Assembly (NCBI GenBank): GCA_963800475.1
Contig: CAWDAZ010000004.1
Span: 620,001 to 684,000, forward strand
DNA: 64,000 nt
Origin: Palsa-465 sp963800475
GTDB taxonomy: Bacteria; Actinomycetota; Thermoleophilia; Solirubrobacterales; Solirubrobacteraceae
Reading direction: 5' to 3'
The translations under genes were made by a program, and so were the position numbers. Shown piece after piece: positions 32,472-43,240 of this stretch. Each line of letters opens with the position of its first letter. Within the stretch, counting starts at the first letter, position 1. The notes under the pieces are model-generated. The model ran no database searches, had not been told where the DNA came from, and saw only the letters and a list, made by a program, of their open reading frames with translations.

Positions 32472-34445
32472 TCACTCGTGGCGCTCCTGACTGGGTGGCC
32501 CCGAGAACGATCCGGCCGTGACCGGCGGCGAGTCGACGGGCTTGAAGATCCCGTGCACAGCGCCGGGGACGCCGTATTCGTACGGTCCGCCGACGACCGT
32601 CGGCACCGACTCGAAGTTGAAGATCGGTGGCGGGGAGGAGACCTGCCACTCGAGCGTCAGCGCTCGCCACGGGTTGGCGGCCGCGCGTGGGCCGCCTCTC
32701 CAGCTCGAGACCATGTTGTAGAGGAAGATCAGCGTGCTCAGCCCGAGGATGAAGGCGCTGAACGAGATGAACAGGTTCCAGGCCGCGAACTTCGCCGCGT
32801 ACTCGGCGACCCGCCGCGGCATCCCCTGGAGCCCGAGCAGGTGCATCGGGCCGAAGGTCAGGTTGAAGAAGATGAACGTCGCCCAGAAGTGCAGCTTGCC
32901 GAGCCGCTCGTCGTACATCCGCCCGGTCATCTTCGGGAACCAGTAGTAGACGCCCGCGAAGATCGTGAACAGGGAGCCGCCGAACAGCACGTAGTGGATG
33001 TGGGCGACGATGAAGTAGGTCTGGCTGACGTGGATGTCGAACGGGATCATCGCCAGCATCACGCCGCTGATTCCGCCGAGCGTGAACATCGTCAGGAAGC
33101 CGAGCGCGAACAGCATTGGCGTGTCGAGGTGCAGGACCCCGCGCCACAGGGTGGCGAGCCACGAGAAGATCTTGATCCCGGTCGGGATCGCGATGATCGC
33201 GGTGGTGATCATCATTGGGATCCGGATCCACGGCTGCATCCCGGACACGAACATGTGGTGGGCCCAGACCGTGAACCCGAGCACCACGATCGCGATCAGC
33301 GAGAACGCCATCATTCGGTAGCCGAAGATCGGTTTTCGCGACTTCGTCGCGAGGATCTCGGAGATGATCCCGAACCCGGGCAGCATCATGATGTAGACCG
33401 CCGGGTGGGAGTAGAACCAGAAGATGTGCTGGTACATCAGCACGTTGCCGTTCTTGCCCGCGCCCACGAACGCGTCGAAGAAGTGGAATCCGAGCGCGCG
33501 GTCGAACAGCAGGAAGAACTGCGAGGAGGCGATGAACGGCGTCGCGATCACGACCAGCAGCGAGGTCGAGAAGTTCGCCCACACGAGCAGCGGCATCCGG
33601 AAGAAGCTCATTCCGGGCGCACGCATGGTGATGATCGTGACCAGGAAGTTGAGCGCCGTGAAGATCGACGAGAAGCCCGCGAACTGCACCCCGATCGAGA
33701 AGAACATCTGCCCGAGCGGCATCGTCGTCGAGAGCGGCGCGTAGGCCGTCCAGCCCGACGCGAACGAGCCACCCGGCGCCAGGAAGCTCATCAGCATCAG
33801 CACGCCGCCCATCGGCAGCAGCCAGTAGGAGAGGGCGTTCAGGCGGGGGAACGCCATATCCGGCGCGCCGATCATCAGCGGCAGGACGAAGTTCGCGAGG
33901 CCCGCGAACACCGGGATCACGAACAGGAAGATCAGCAGCGTCGCGTGGACCGAGAACACGCCGTTGTACTGCTCCGGGGTCAGGAACTGCATCCCAGGCT
34001 TGGCGAGCTGGACGCGGATCAGCATCGCCAGCAGGCCGCCGATGAACAGGAAGAAGAACGAGGTGACCGTGTACTGGATGCCGATCACCTTGTGGTCGGT
34101 GTTGACGCGGAAGTAGTCGCGCCACGTGTGCGCGCCGTGGGAGGAATGGTCCTCGGGCCGGGTCGCGCGCCCGATCGCCCAGTACGCCCAGTAGTCGCAC
34201 ACCCCGATTCCGACGATGAAGAACAGCGGCACGACGATCAGCGCGACCGTCGTGACGGCGCTCCCCGAGACGACCGGATGGATGTGCTGGAGCCAGCGCA
34301 CCAGCGCGGTGATGCCGAACGCGAAGCCGAGTCCGAACACCTCGAACATCGCGGCGCGGTACCAGCCCGGCGCCCGCAGCTTGGGCGGGAGCGGCACGCG
34401 CGTACGGGTTCTGGCCGCGATCGGCTCCGAAACCGCAGTTGCCAT
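32472..34445 (-). CDS. ctaD2: Cytochrome c oxidase subunit I, A2-type (YSHP)
   Basis: 657 residues. Two extra N-terminal helices precede the 12-helix core. Haem and CuB ligands are present: VHATLLIFLFV, WFYSHPAVYIMMLP, VWAHHMFVSG, FIVAHIHYVLFG. The key motif reads YSHPAV, with Tyr-Ser and no Glu, which defines the A2 subtype in the Pereira-Teixeira scheme (knowledge). I start at ATG 34445 because GAGGAGGTGAG lies just upstream; the in-frame TTG 34451 is inside that ribosome site. It is downstream of ctaC2 in the same operon. Confidence 0.95.
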   Translation of the reverse strand: MATAVSEPIAARTRTRVPLPPKLRAPGWYRAAMFEVFGLGFAFGITALVRWLQHIHPVVSGSAVTTVALIVVPLFFIVGIGVCDYWAYWAIGRATRPEDHSSHGAHTWRDYFRVNTDHKVIGIQYTVTSFFFLFIGGLLAMLIRVQLAKPGMQFLTPEQYNGVFSVHATLLIFLFVIPVFAGLANFVLPLMIGAPDMAFPRLNALSYWLLPMGGVLMLMSFLAPGGSFASGWTAYAPLSTTMPLGQMFFSIGVQFAGFSSIFTALNFLVTIITMRAPGMSFFRMPLLVWANFSTSLLVVIATPFIASSQFFLLFDRALGFHFFDAFVGAGKNGNVLMYQHIFWFYSHPAVYIMMLPGFGIISEILATKSRKPIFGYRMMAFSLIAIVVLGFTVWAHHMFVSGMQPWIRIPMMITTAIIAIPTGIKIFSWLATLWRGVLHLDTPMLFALGFLTMFTLGGISGVMLAMIPFDIHVSQTYFIVAHIHYVLFGGSLFTIFAGVYYWFPKMTGRMYDERLGKLHFWATFIFFNLTFGPMHLLGLQGMPRRVAEYAAKFAAWNLFISFSAFILGLSTLIFLYNMVSSWRGGPRAAANPWRALTLEWQVSSPPPIFNFESVPTVVGGPYEYGVPGAVHGIFKPVDSPPVTAGSFSGPPSQERHE

Positions 34446-34494
34446 CAGCAACTCACCTCCTCGGACTCGATCACTCGCACCCGGCCCACGGCCA

Positions 34495-35676
34495 TCACTT
34501 TGCCACGCTCGCGAGGTACGTGACGAGCGACTGGATCTGCGCCGGCGTCAGCGACTTTCCGAACGTCGGCGGCATGATCCCCTTGGTGAACCCGGTCGGG
34601 ATGTAGGCGTAGGGATTCACGATCGCGGTGTGGATGCACTGGGTAAGTGTCGCGCCCCGGATCTTCTTGGACGCCGGGGTCGCGCAGTCGGTCCGAAGCC
34701 TGACATCGAGGTCGGGACCCACGGTCCCGGTCGCCCCGGCGGCGGCCAGCGTGTGGCAGCCGCTGCACCCGGACGCGCCCGTGAACACGGCCTTGCCGGC
34801 GGTTGCCGCGCTCGACGCCGAGCTGCCGCTGGAGGCGCTCGGGGTGGTGCTCGCGCTGCTCGCGCTGGAGCTGGGGCTGCTCGACGAGCCGGCGGCGGTG
34901 CCCGCGCCGCCGGGGATCCCGGGCAGCGTGGCCTTGGGCGGTGGGGCCCCGACCGGGGGCGCCGTGTTGGCCGGAAGCGCCGCCAGCCAGTGGGCGAACG
35001 TGGCCGGCTGCACGACGTACACGTCGGCCCGCATCAGCGAGTGGCCGGCCCCGCACAGCTCGGTGCACTCGGCGGGGTAGTTGCCCAGCCGAGTGGGGGT
35101 CACGCGCAGGGTGGTCGTGATCCCCGGAACGGCATCGAGCTTCTCGGAGAACTCCGGGACGAAGAAGCTGTGAACGACGTCGAGCGAGGTGAGCTTGAAC
35201 ACGACCGGGCGGCCCTTCGGGAGGTACAGCACCGGGGAGACTTTGTTGCCCGACTGAGGGTAGGAGAACTCGAACGCGAACTGCCGCTCGGTCACGTTCA
35301 CGATCAGCGCCCCGGGCTTGTTGGCCTCGTTCGCCCGCAGAACCGTGTACGCGTAGGTGACCAGCCCGATGATCAGCAGCGCGGGGAGGGCTGTCCACAC
35401 GACCTCGAGCCGCGTGTTGCCGTGGATCGGGGGGCCGTCCTTGCGCTCCTCGCCCGGTCGCATCCGGAACTTGCGGACCGAGGTCAGCACGACCGCCAGG
35501 ACGAGCACGAAGATCGGCACCGAGGCGATCAGCAGCACGTCGTAGAGCGTGTGGGTGCGACCTGCCTGCGCCGAGGCCTTGGTCGGGAACCACGGCACGA
35601 TCAACGCCAAGGGGATCAGGATCGCGCTGCCGATCACCACGGCGACGACGACCTGCAGCACCGGCCGGTTACGCAA
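34495..35676 (-). CDS. ctaC2: Cytochrome c oxidase subunit II fused to cytochrome c (caa3-type)
   Basis: 393 residues. Two membrane helices (about 5-25 and 45-70) are followed by the CuA cupredoxin domain with SLDVVHSFFVP and the CuA motif CTELCGAGHSLM. A Ser/Thr/Pro/Ala linker (about 240-290) then leads to a cytochrome c domain with CSGCHTLAAAG and the distal Met in GIMPPTF. TTG 35676 is the start. The tail domain is a close paralogue of the second domain of the dihaem lipoprotein at 30047. It is divergent from a CBS protein. Confidence 0.95.
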   Translation of the reverse strand: MRNRPVLQVVVAVVIGSAILIPLALIVPWFPTKASAQAGRTHTLYDVLLIASVPIFVLVLAVVLTSVRKFRMRPGEERKDGPPIHGNTRLEVVWTALPALLIIGLVTYAYTVLRANEANKPGALIVNVTERQFAFEFSYPQSGNKVSPVLYLPKGRPVVFKLTSLDVVHSFFVPEFSEKLDAVPGITTTLRVTPTRLGNYPAECTELCGAGHSLMRADVYVVQPATFAHWLAALPANTAPPVGAPPPKATLPGIPGGAGTAAGSSSSPSSSASSASTTPSASSGSSASSAATAGKAVFTGASGCSGCHTLAAAGATGTVGPDLDVRLRTDCATPASKKIRGATLTQCIHTAIVNPYAYIPTGFTKGIMPPTFGKSLTPAQIQSLVTYLASVAK

Positions 35677-35756
35677 CTTCGCCTATCCCTCGAAGCCCTC
35701 TCAGGTTCACCAGAGGCGGCATGGTATGGGTTCTGTGCGACGAATGGCGCGGCGGT

Positions 35757-35775
35757 CGAGGCGACGCTCGCCTCG
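35757..35775. promoter_or_regulatory. Inverted repeat between ctaC2 and CBS gene
   Basis: Perfect 8-bp arms CGAGGCGA and TCGCCTCG around CGC, in the 169-nt divergent gap. It is a candidate operator, or a hairpin. A -10-like TATGAT (35803-35808) for the CBS gene lies 27 nt to its right. Confidence 0.45.
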
Positions 35776-35845
35776 CCGCGAACCGCGGCGGACGGCCACC
35801 ACTATGATTGCGGCAATTGGCGCAAGCGAACCCCCGGGGAGAGTC

Positions 35846-36253
35846 ATGCAAGTGAAAGACGGCATGTCAGACGTAGTCCTCACCGTCGGCCCGGGCCACA
35901 GCCTCAGGGAGGCCGCGGCGCTGATGGCGGAGCGCCGAGTGGGAGCGGCCGTGGTGGTCGATCCGGACGCCCCCGGGCCCGGCGTGATCACCGAGCGGGA
36001 CATCCTGCGGTCGGTCGCCGCCGGCGAGGAGCCCGACCAGGAGCGTGTCTCCGAGCACCTCACCTCCGAGCTCACGTTCGCGTCTCCGGACTGGTCGCTC
36101 GAGCAGGCGGCGGTGGCGATGGTGCGCGGAGGGTTCCGCCACCTGGTCGTGGTCGAGGGCCGCGAGCTGGTGGGGATGCTCTCGATGCGTGACATCGTCC
36201 GCTGTTGGACCGCCGACGGGGCCACCAGCGAGGTCCCCGCCGCGACCGCGTAG
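35846..36253 (+). CDS. Two-CBS-domain protein
   Basis: 135 residues made of a pair of CBS motifs: DVVLTVGPGHSLREAAALM...GVITERDIL and LTFASPDWSLEQAAVAMV...VGMLSMRDIV. Such stand-alone pairs sense adenosine nucleotides and regulate partner proteins (family knowledge). GGGGAGAG about 4 nt before ATG 35846 is the ribosome site. Its place between the two oxidase operons fits energy sensing, which is inference. Confidence 0.92.
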   Translation: MQVKDGMSDVVLTVGPGHSLREAAALMAERRVGAAVVVDPDAPGPGVITERDILRSVAAGEEPDQERVSEHLTSELTFASPDWSLEQAAVAMVRGGFRHLVVVEGRELVGMLSMRDIVRCWTADGATSEVPAATA

Positions 36254-36374
36254 ACGCTCCGCTCGCCCGGGGCGGACCGAGCGCCTCGGCTGGGCGCGAT
36301 CTTGCGCCACACAGGGATCGGCTCCCGGTCCTCGAACAGGTCCGCGTCTCCAAGCGTGTAGAAGGGAGCCGGAC

Positions 36375-37025
36375 ATGGCGTGGCAGAACGATCGGTCGCT
36401 GACGGTTCAGGAGCGCTCCGCCGAGCGCTCGCCGGGGGGGCGGCTCGGCTCCGTCGGGCAGCGCTTGACCAACTACTTCAGGGGAGTCCCGGCGTATGCG
36501 GAGGAGCTCGACGACGGCCAGGCGACGGTCGGCTTCGAGGCCGGGCCGTGGCCCGAGCAGCACGAGGACGTGCTGCCTCGCTTCCCGATCGCTCGCAGCG
36601 GCTATCACTGCGCAGCCGTCGACGAGCACGTCGCGGAGCTCGAGCAGGAGCTGGCCCAGATCGACAGCGAGCTGGTGGAGCTGCGCGCGAGCAGCGTGTC
36701 TCGCGACGAGGTGTCGATCGAGATCAAGCGGGTCGGCGAGCAGACCTCAGCGGTGCTGATCGCAGCCAACGAGCAGCGGGACGAGATCCTTCGCAGCGCG
36801 CGTGCGGAGGCGGAGCGCTGTGTAGCCGACGCGAGGGCGAAGGCGACGCTGCTCACCTCGGAGGGCGAAGCGCGGCTGCGCGAGCTCCAGGCCGAGCATC
36901 ACGCCGCCGAGCGCGAGCGCGAGCGGCTGCTCGACGACGTCCGCAACGTGTCCGCGGCGCTCGCGGCGCTCGCCGAGCCTCCGGCGGAGCGATCCGGCGC
37001 CACGGGGTGCGAGCCGGCGCTCTAG
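36375..37025 (+). CDS. DivIVA-like coiled-coil protein
   Basis: 216 residues. A FPIARSGYHCAAVDEHVAEL segment (about residues 73-92) resembles the DivIVA lipid-binding N-terminal motif F-x-x-ARxGY-x-xxxVDxH. A long coiled coil follows to near residue 200, Glu/Arg/Ala-rich with heptads. The first ~70 residues are unrelated and include TNYFRGVPAYAEEL. A pole or septum scaffold is plausible. GAAGGGAG upstream of ATG 36375 is a ribosome site. Its last 4 nt overlap the convergent oxidase subunit IV gene. Confidence 0.75.
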   Translation: MAWQNDRSLTVQERSAERSPGGRLGSVGQRLTNYFRGVPAYAEELDDGQATVGFEAGPWPEQHEDVLPRFPIARSGYHCAAVDEHVAELEQELAQIDSELVELRASSVSRDEVSIEIKRVGEQTSAVLIAANEQRDEILRSARAEAERCVADARAKATLLTSEGEARLRELQAEHHAAERERERLLDDVRNVSAALAALAEPPAERSGATGCEPAL

Positions 37026-37267
37026 TGGTGCTCTTCGGGTAGCTCGGCGACGTCGCGGCGGACGTCACGGATCCAGCGGACCACGACGATCACGAAGATC
37101 ACCCCGCCGACGGCGGAATAGACCCACCAGATCGTGGTCCCGATCACGATCAGCGTGATCGCGATCGCGGTGACGAGCGGCAGGATCGTCGGGCCGGGGA
37201 GGTGGATCTCCTCGCCCGCCGGCGGCGCCGGCTCGGACGAGTAGTCGGTGGGACTGCTCGCGCTCAT
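37022..37267 (-). CDS. Actinobacterial-type cytochrome c oxidase subunit IV-like membrane protein
   Basis: 81 residues with two membrane helices (PLVTAIAITLIVIGTTIWWV and AVGGVIFVIVVVRWI) and a charged tail ending ELPEEHH. Gene order (ctaC1-ctaD1-ctaB-small proteins-this) suggests a small oxidase subunit (CtaF-like). The family assignment is from position and topology, so moderate. ATG 37267 overlaps the stop of the preceding 37-residue frame (ATGA). Confidence 0.65.
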   Translation of the reverse strand: MSASSPTDYSSEPAPPAGEEIHLPGPTILPLVTAIAITLIVIGTTIWWVYSAVGGVIFVIVVVRWIRDVRRDVAELPEEHH

Positions 37268-37377
37268 GCCCGGCGCTCGCCCTCGGGCTTGCTGCCCGCT
37301 CGGCCTCCGGTCTCGCCTGGAGGGGCAGCGCCCGAGTCATCCAGCTGGCTCGCCTGATAGCCGGCCGCGCGAGTCAT
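37264..37377 (-). CDS. 37-residue hydrophilic small ORF
   Basis: MTRAAGYQASQLDDSGAAPP followed by a Gly/Glu/Arg-rich tail. ATG 37377 lies 5 nt after the stop of the 37-residue membrane peptide gene, and its TGA overlaps the subunit IV ATG, so it bridges the two by coupling. No family is recognised. It could be a leader for subunit IV or a real small protein. Confidence 0.4.
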   Translation of the reverse strand: MTRAAGYQASQLDDSGAAPPGETGGRAGSKPEGERRA

Positions 37378-37382
37378 CTGGC

Positions 37383-37496
37383 TCACGGATGCACGTAGAT
37401 CGCGGCGGCCAGGAACGTCACGCCGAACATGATCAGGCACGCGGCGCCGGCGATCAGACCGGAGCGGATGTTCTTGCGGGCGAGCTTGCGATCCAT
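37383..37496 (-). CDS. 37-residue single-pass membrane peptide
   Basis: MDRKLARKNIRSGLIAGAAC then a hydrophobic stretch ending YVHP: a basic cytoplasmic N-terminus and one helix (about 12-34). It lies 22 nt downstream of ctaB on the same strand. Size and context match small accessory peptides near actinobacterial cytochrome oxidases, though no family can be named from sequence. Confidence 0.6.
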   Translation of the reverse strand: MDRKLARKNIRSGLIAGAACLIMFGVTFLAAAIYVHP

Positions 37497-37518
37497 GTCG
37501 TGAAGGCGGCGCCGGAAT

Positions 37519-40151
<2,633 letters not shown>

Positions 40152-40153
40152 GG

Positions 40154-41020
40154 CTACCCGAGGTTTCCGGTGGCAAGAAGGTACGCGCGCAGCTGGGTGA
40201 CCTGTGCGTTGGCGGCCTGGATCTCAGCCCGCAGCTGCTGCATCTTCGCTTGATACTGATCCGGCGTCAGCGTCTTGACGAACGCCGTCATGAACGCGTG
40301 CTGGCGCCCGCACAGCTGGGCGCACTGGCCGTGGTAGAGGACGTTCGGCTTCGGGGTCTTGAACCACGTGTAGGTCGTATACCCAGGCACCGCGTCGACC
40401 TTGCCGCCCAGCGACGGCACCCACCAGGAGTGGATCACGTCGGTCGACTGGATCGCGAGCACCACGGTGACGCCGGCGGGGACGAACATCTCCTGGTAGC
40501 TGTAGGGAAGCTTCGCGGCAAACGCGTTCTGCAGGCACTGGTTCCCATACGTGTATCGCCAGATGTACTGGCGGCCCTGGACGCAGATCGTCAGCTTCCT
40601 GCCGTTCGGCGGGCTGGGCTCGGTCACGGACGCCGAAAGGACCGCCGTGGCGGAGGAGTTGGGCGGGTTAATGATCGCCGGCAGCTTGACGAATGTGACC
40701 ACCGTCAGCACCACCAGGACCAGCGCGGCCGCGACCGTCCAGCCGATCTCGAGCCGGGTGTTGCCGTGGATCTGGGCGGCCACCCGGTTCTTCTTGGCGC
40801 GGAACTTGTAGACCGAGTAGACGAGCGCGCCCTCGACGATCACGAACACGACCGCCGCGATGTAGAGGACGATCTTGTAGAGCGAGGAGATCTGATCGGC
40901 GTTCGGCGAGCCGCCGGTCTTGGGGGTGATGAACCCCGCCAGCGCGGTCCCGGGGAGGACCAGCAAGCCCGCCACCGCAAGCGCGGTCGCCGCAAGCATG
41001 GTTACGCGAGGCCGTCGCAA
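40154..41020 (-). CDS. ctaC1: Cytochrome c oxidase subunit II
   Basis: 288 residues. A signal (RRPRVTMLAATALAVAGLLV, cleavage near ALAG) is followed by two membrane helices, then the CuA domain with STDVIHSWWVP and CAQLCGRQHAFM. An insert with a possible disulfide (ICVQG...NQCLQN) is seen. There is no cytochrome c domain; instead a short coiled coil (QQLRAEIQAANAQVTQLRA) ends the protein. I chose TTG 41020 because a -10 TACAAT lies 8 nt upstream; ATG 40999 is an alternative that would shorten the signal. Confidence 0.92.
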   Translation of the reverse strand: MRRPRVTMLAATALAVAGLLVLPGTALAGFITPKTGGSPNADQISSLYKIVLYIAAVVFVIVEGALVYSVYKFRAKKNRVAAQIHGNTRLEIGWTVAAALVLVVLTVVTFVKLPAIINPPNSSATAVLSASVTEPSPPNGRKLTICVQGRQYIWRYTYGNQCLQNAFAAKLPYSYQEMFVPAGVTVVLAIQSTDVIHSWWVPSLGGKVDAVPGYTTYTWFKTPKPNVLYHGQCAQLCGRQHAFMTAFVKTLTPDQYQAKMQQLRAEIQAANAQVTQLRAYLLATGNLG

Positions 41021-41028
41021 GGCGGGGC

Positions 41029-41101
41029 ATTGTATTGCTCTGCGGGCGATCTCGGCCTGGTGGCGATCTGGCCGCTCGGGCCGTGCCCTCGCTCTTATAC
41101 T
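41029..41101. promoter_or_regulatory. Divergent leaderless -10 elements, ctaC1 and PAP2 gene
   Basis: Minus strand TACAAT (41034 to 41029) is 8 nt before TTG 41020. Plus strand TATACT (41096-41101) is 7 nt before TTG 41109. Both match the layout of leaderless promoters. No clear -35 is seen. Confidence 0.5.
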
Positions 41102-41108
41102 CGCCTGC

Positions 41109-42065
41109 TTGCGCGCGTCGAGGGGCATTCGAGCGACCGCATGGGCCCTCGTCGTCGCGGGGGTCGCTGCCCCGGCTCTCCGCAAGCAGCTGAAGCTTCC
41201 CTCGCCGGTGGTGCTGGGCGCCGGGTTCACGGCCCCGGCCGCGCTGTGCGTCGCCACGCGCCGCACGAAGGCGCGCGACGTGGCGGTGTGCCTGCTCAAC
41301 ATGTGGGCGTACATCGCCGCCTACGAGATGCCGCACGACGACCCCGGGCGGCTCGAGGAACGCACGCGGATCGACTACCCGGTGGGCGCCGACCGCGCGC
41401 TCGGGCTCGGGGTGGCGCCGACCCTGCGGCTGCAGCGGGCGTTCTCGGCCCCCGGGACCGTCAACCGCTTCGAGCGGGTGCTCGTGTGGTGCCACTGGCT
41501 GTGGTTCTTCTTCCCGCACGTGAGCGTCGCGTACGTGCTGATCCGGCGACCCGATCGGTTCGCGGCCGCCGCCGCGCGGATGTACGCCGTGTTCGACGTC
41601 GGCGCCGTGTTCTACTGGGCGATTCCGACCGCGCCGCCGTGGTACGCGGCCGCGCACGGCCGCCTCGGGGTCGCCGACCCGGGCCCCGAGGGCGCCGACA
41701 CCGTGAAGGTGCGGCGGATGATGATCGAGTACGGCGAGCAATTCTGGGGAGACCTCTGGCAGCCCCTTTACGATGTACTTGGAGGTAATCCAGTTGCTGC
41801 GATGCCCTCGCTTCACTTCGCAACGTCGCTGATGGGAGCGCACCTGCTGTCCGAAGTCGACCCCGTAGCCGGGGCGCTCGGATGGAGTTACGCGGTGACG
41901 CTCGGGGTCGCGCTCGTGTATCTCGGTGAGCACTACCTCGTGGATCTCCTCGCCGGTACCGCGTTGACCGAGAGCATCAGGGGCGCAGCCCCGGGGGCGG
42001 CGCCGCTCGCCCGGCGCTTCGGTCGGCTGCTCGATGGCTGGCGGGCGCTGGGGGAGAAGGGCTAG
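41109..42065 (+). CDS. PAP2-superfamily membrane phosphatase/transferase
   Basis: 318 residues with about five to six membrane helices. The PAP2 active-site motifs are MPSLHFATSLMGAH (PSxH) and YLGEHYLVDLLAG (HYxxD with catalytic His). The first, K-x6-RP, motif is not evident, resembling the InoP/Aur1-like branch. Probable role is dephosphorylation of, or head-group transfer to, a lipid. TTG 41109 is the first in-frame start and follows a -10 by 7 nt. The YbhN gene starts 7 nt after its stop. Confidence 0.82.
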   Translation: MRASRGIRATAWALVVAGVAAPALRKQLKLPSPVVLGAGFTAPAALCVATRRTKARDVAVCLLNMWAYIAAYEMPHDDPGRLEERTRIDYPVGADRALGLGVAPTLRLQRAFSAPGTVNRFERVLVWCHWLWFFFPHVSVAYVLIRRPDRFAAAAARMYAVFDVGAVFYWAIPTAPPWYAAAHGRLGVADPGPEGADTVKVRRMMIEYGEQFWGDLWQPLYDVLGGNPVAAMPSLHFATSLMGAHLLSEVDPVAGALGWSYAVTLGVALVYLGEHYLVDLLAGTALTESIRGAAPGAAPLARRFGRLLDGWRALGEKG

Positions 42066-42072
42066 GACGCCG

Positions 42073-43236
42073 TTGCCCGAGGACCGCGCCATCGAGGAGG
42101 AGGCACCGGTCCACGTCGCTGCTCGCTCGGAGCGGCCAGAGCCACCGTCGCCGGATGACACCGGCGGCCAGGAGATGCCGCGGGTGCGGTTCACGCGGGG
42201 GCGGCTGCTCGCGTTCGTCCTGTTCGTGCTCTCGAGCCTCGCGTTCCTGTACTTCGTGCTGCCGAAGATCCTCGGCCTGAAGGAGACCTGGGCCCGTCTG
42301 CAGCAGGGCGACGTCTGGTGGCTGGTGCTCGCGGCGCTCCTCGAATGCCTCTCGTTCCTGTGCTACATCGCCCTGTTCCGGGCGGTGTTCGTGCGCGGCA
42401 AGTCGAGGATCGGCTGGCGCGAGAGCTACCAGATCACGATGGCGGGCCTCGCCGCAACGCGGCTGTTCGCGGCCGGCGGCGCCGGCGGGATCGCACTCAC
42501 GGCGTGGGCGCTCCGTCGGTCGGGGATGAGGCCACGGGAGGTGGCGGCTCGGATGGTCGCGTTCCTGGTGCTGTTGTACGCCGTGTACATGGCGACGTTC
42601 GTGATCGACGGGCTGGGGCTGTACCTCGGGATCTTCGAGGGCCCGGCGCCGTTTGCGGCGACCGTGATCCCCGCGATCTTCGGCGCCGTCGTGATCGTCG
42701 CGTTCCTGGCGATGGCACTGATTCCCGGCGATCTGGAGCGACTCGTTGAGCGGTGGACGACCCCTGAGCACAGGTTCGGGCGGCTGATGCAGCGGCTGGC
42801 GGCGCTGCCCGCGACGGCCGCGGTCGGGATCCGGACCGCGATCCGGCTGGTGCGCACGAAGGACCCGGCCCTGCTCGGCGCGATCGGCTGGTGGGGGTTC
42901 GACATCGCCGTGCTGTGGGCGTGCTTTCACGCGTTCGGCAAGCCGCCCCCGCAGGCCGTGATCGTGATGTGCTACTTCATCGGGATGCTCGGGAACACGC
43001 TGCCGCTGCCGGGCGGGATCGGCGGCGTCGACGGCGGCATGATCGGTGCATTCACGGTCTTCGGGGTCAACGTCGAGTTGGCTGTAGTGTCGGTGCTCGC
43101 GTACCGTGCGTTCGCGTTCTGGCTGCCGACGCTGCCCGGCGCGGTGGCGTATCTGCAATTGCGGAAGACGGTGCAGCGCTGGCGGGCGTCCGACGCGCCG
43201 CCAGGCCGCACGTCCGAGGCCCCTAGCTACACTTAA
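42073..43236 (+). CDS. YbhN/UPF0104-type membrane protein (LPG synthase TM region family)
   Basis: 387 residues, about eight helices from residue ~40. The family signature PLPGGIGGVDGGMIGAF lies near residue 315, with AAGGAGGIALTAW earlier. This family holds flippase or synthase membrane halves, for example MprF N-terminal domains. Function here is unknown; a lipid-linked role with the adjacent PAP2 protein is likely. TTG 42073 gives an acidic leader; ATG 42175 is an alternative start. Its last codons double as the trxB -10. Confidence 0.82.
   Translation: MPEDRAIEEEAPVHVAARSERPEPPSPDDTGGQEMPRVRFTRGRLLAFVLFVLSSLAFLYFVLPKILGLKETWARLQQGDVWWLVLAALLECLSFLCYIALFRAVFVRGKSRIGWRESYQITMAGLAATRLFAAGGAGGIALTAWALRRSGMRPREVAARMVAFLVLLYAVYMATFVIDGLGLYLGIFEGPAPFAATVIPAIFGAVVIVAFLAMALIPGDLERLVERWTTPEHRFGRLMQRLAALPATAAVGIRTAIRLVRTKDPALLGAIGWWGFDIAVLWACFHAFGKPPPQAVIVMCYFIGMLGNTLPLPGGIGGVDGGMIGAFTVFGVNVELAVVSVLAYRAFAFWLPTLPGAVAYLQLRKTVQRWRASDAPPGRTSEAPSYT
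43228..43233 (+). promoter_or_regulatory. Leaderless -10 of trxB inside the upstream gene
   Basis: TACACT, which is also the final Tyr-Thr codons of the YbhN gene, ends 7 nt before GTG 43241. The gap contains the upstream TAA stop. Confidence 0.5.
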
Positions 43237-43240
43237 TGAA

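Noticed and set aside
32427..34523. Long + strand frame of about 700 residues
   Set aside because: Antisense of ctaD2, with His/Asp/Arg-rich composition typical of GC-driven shadow frames.
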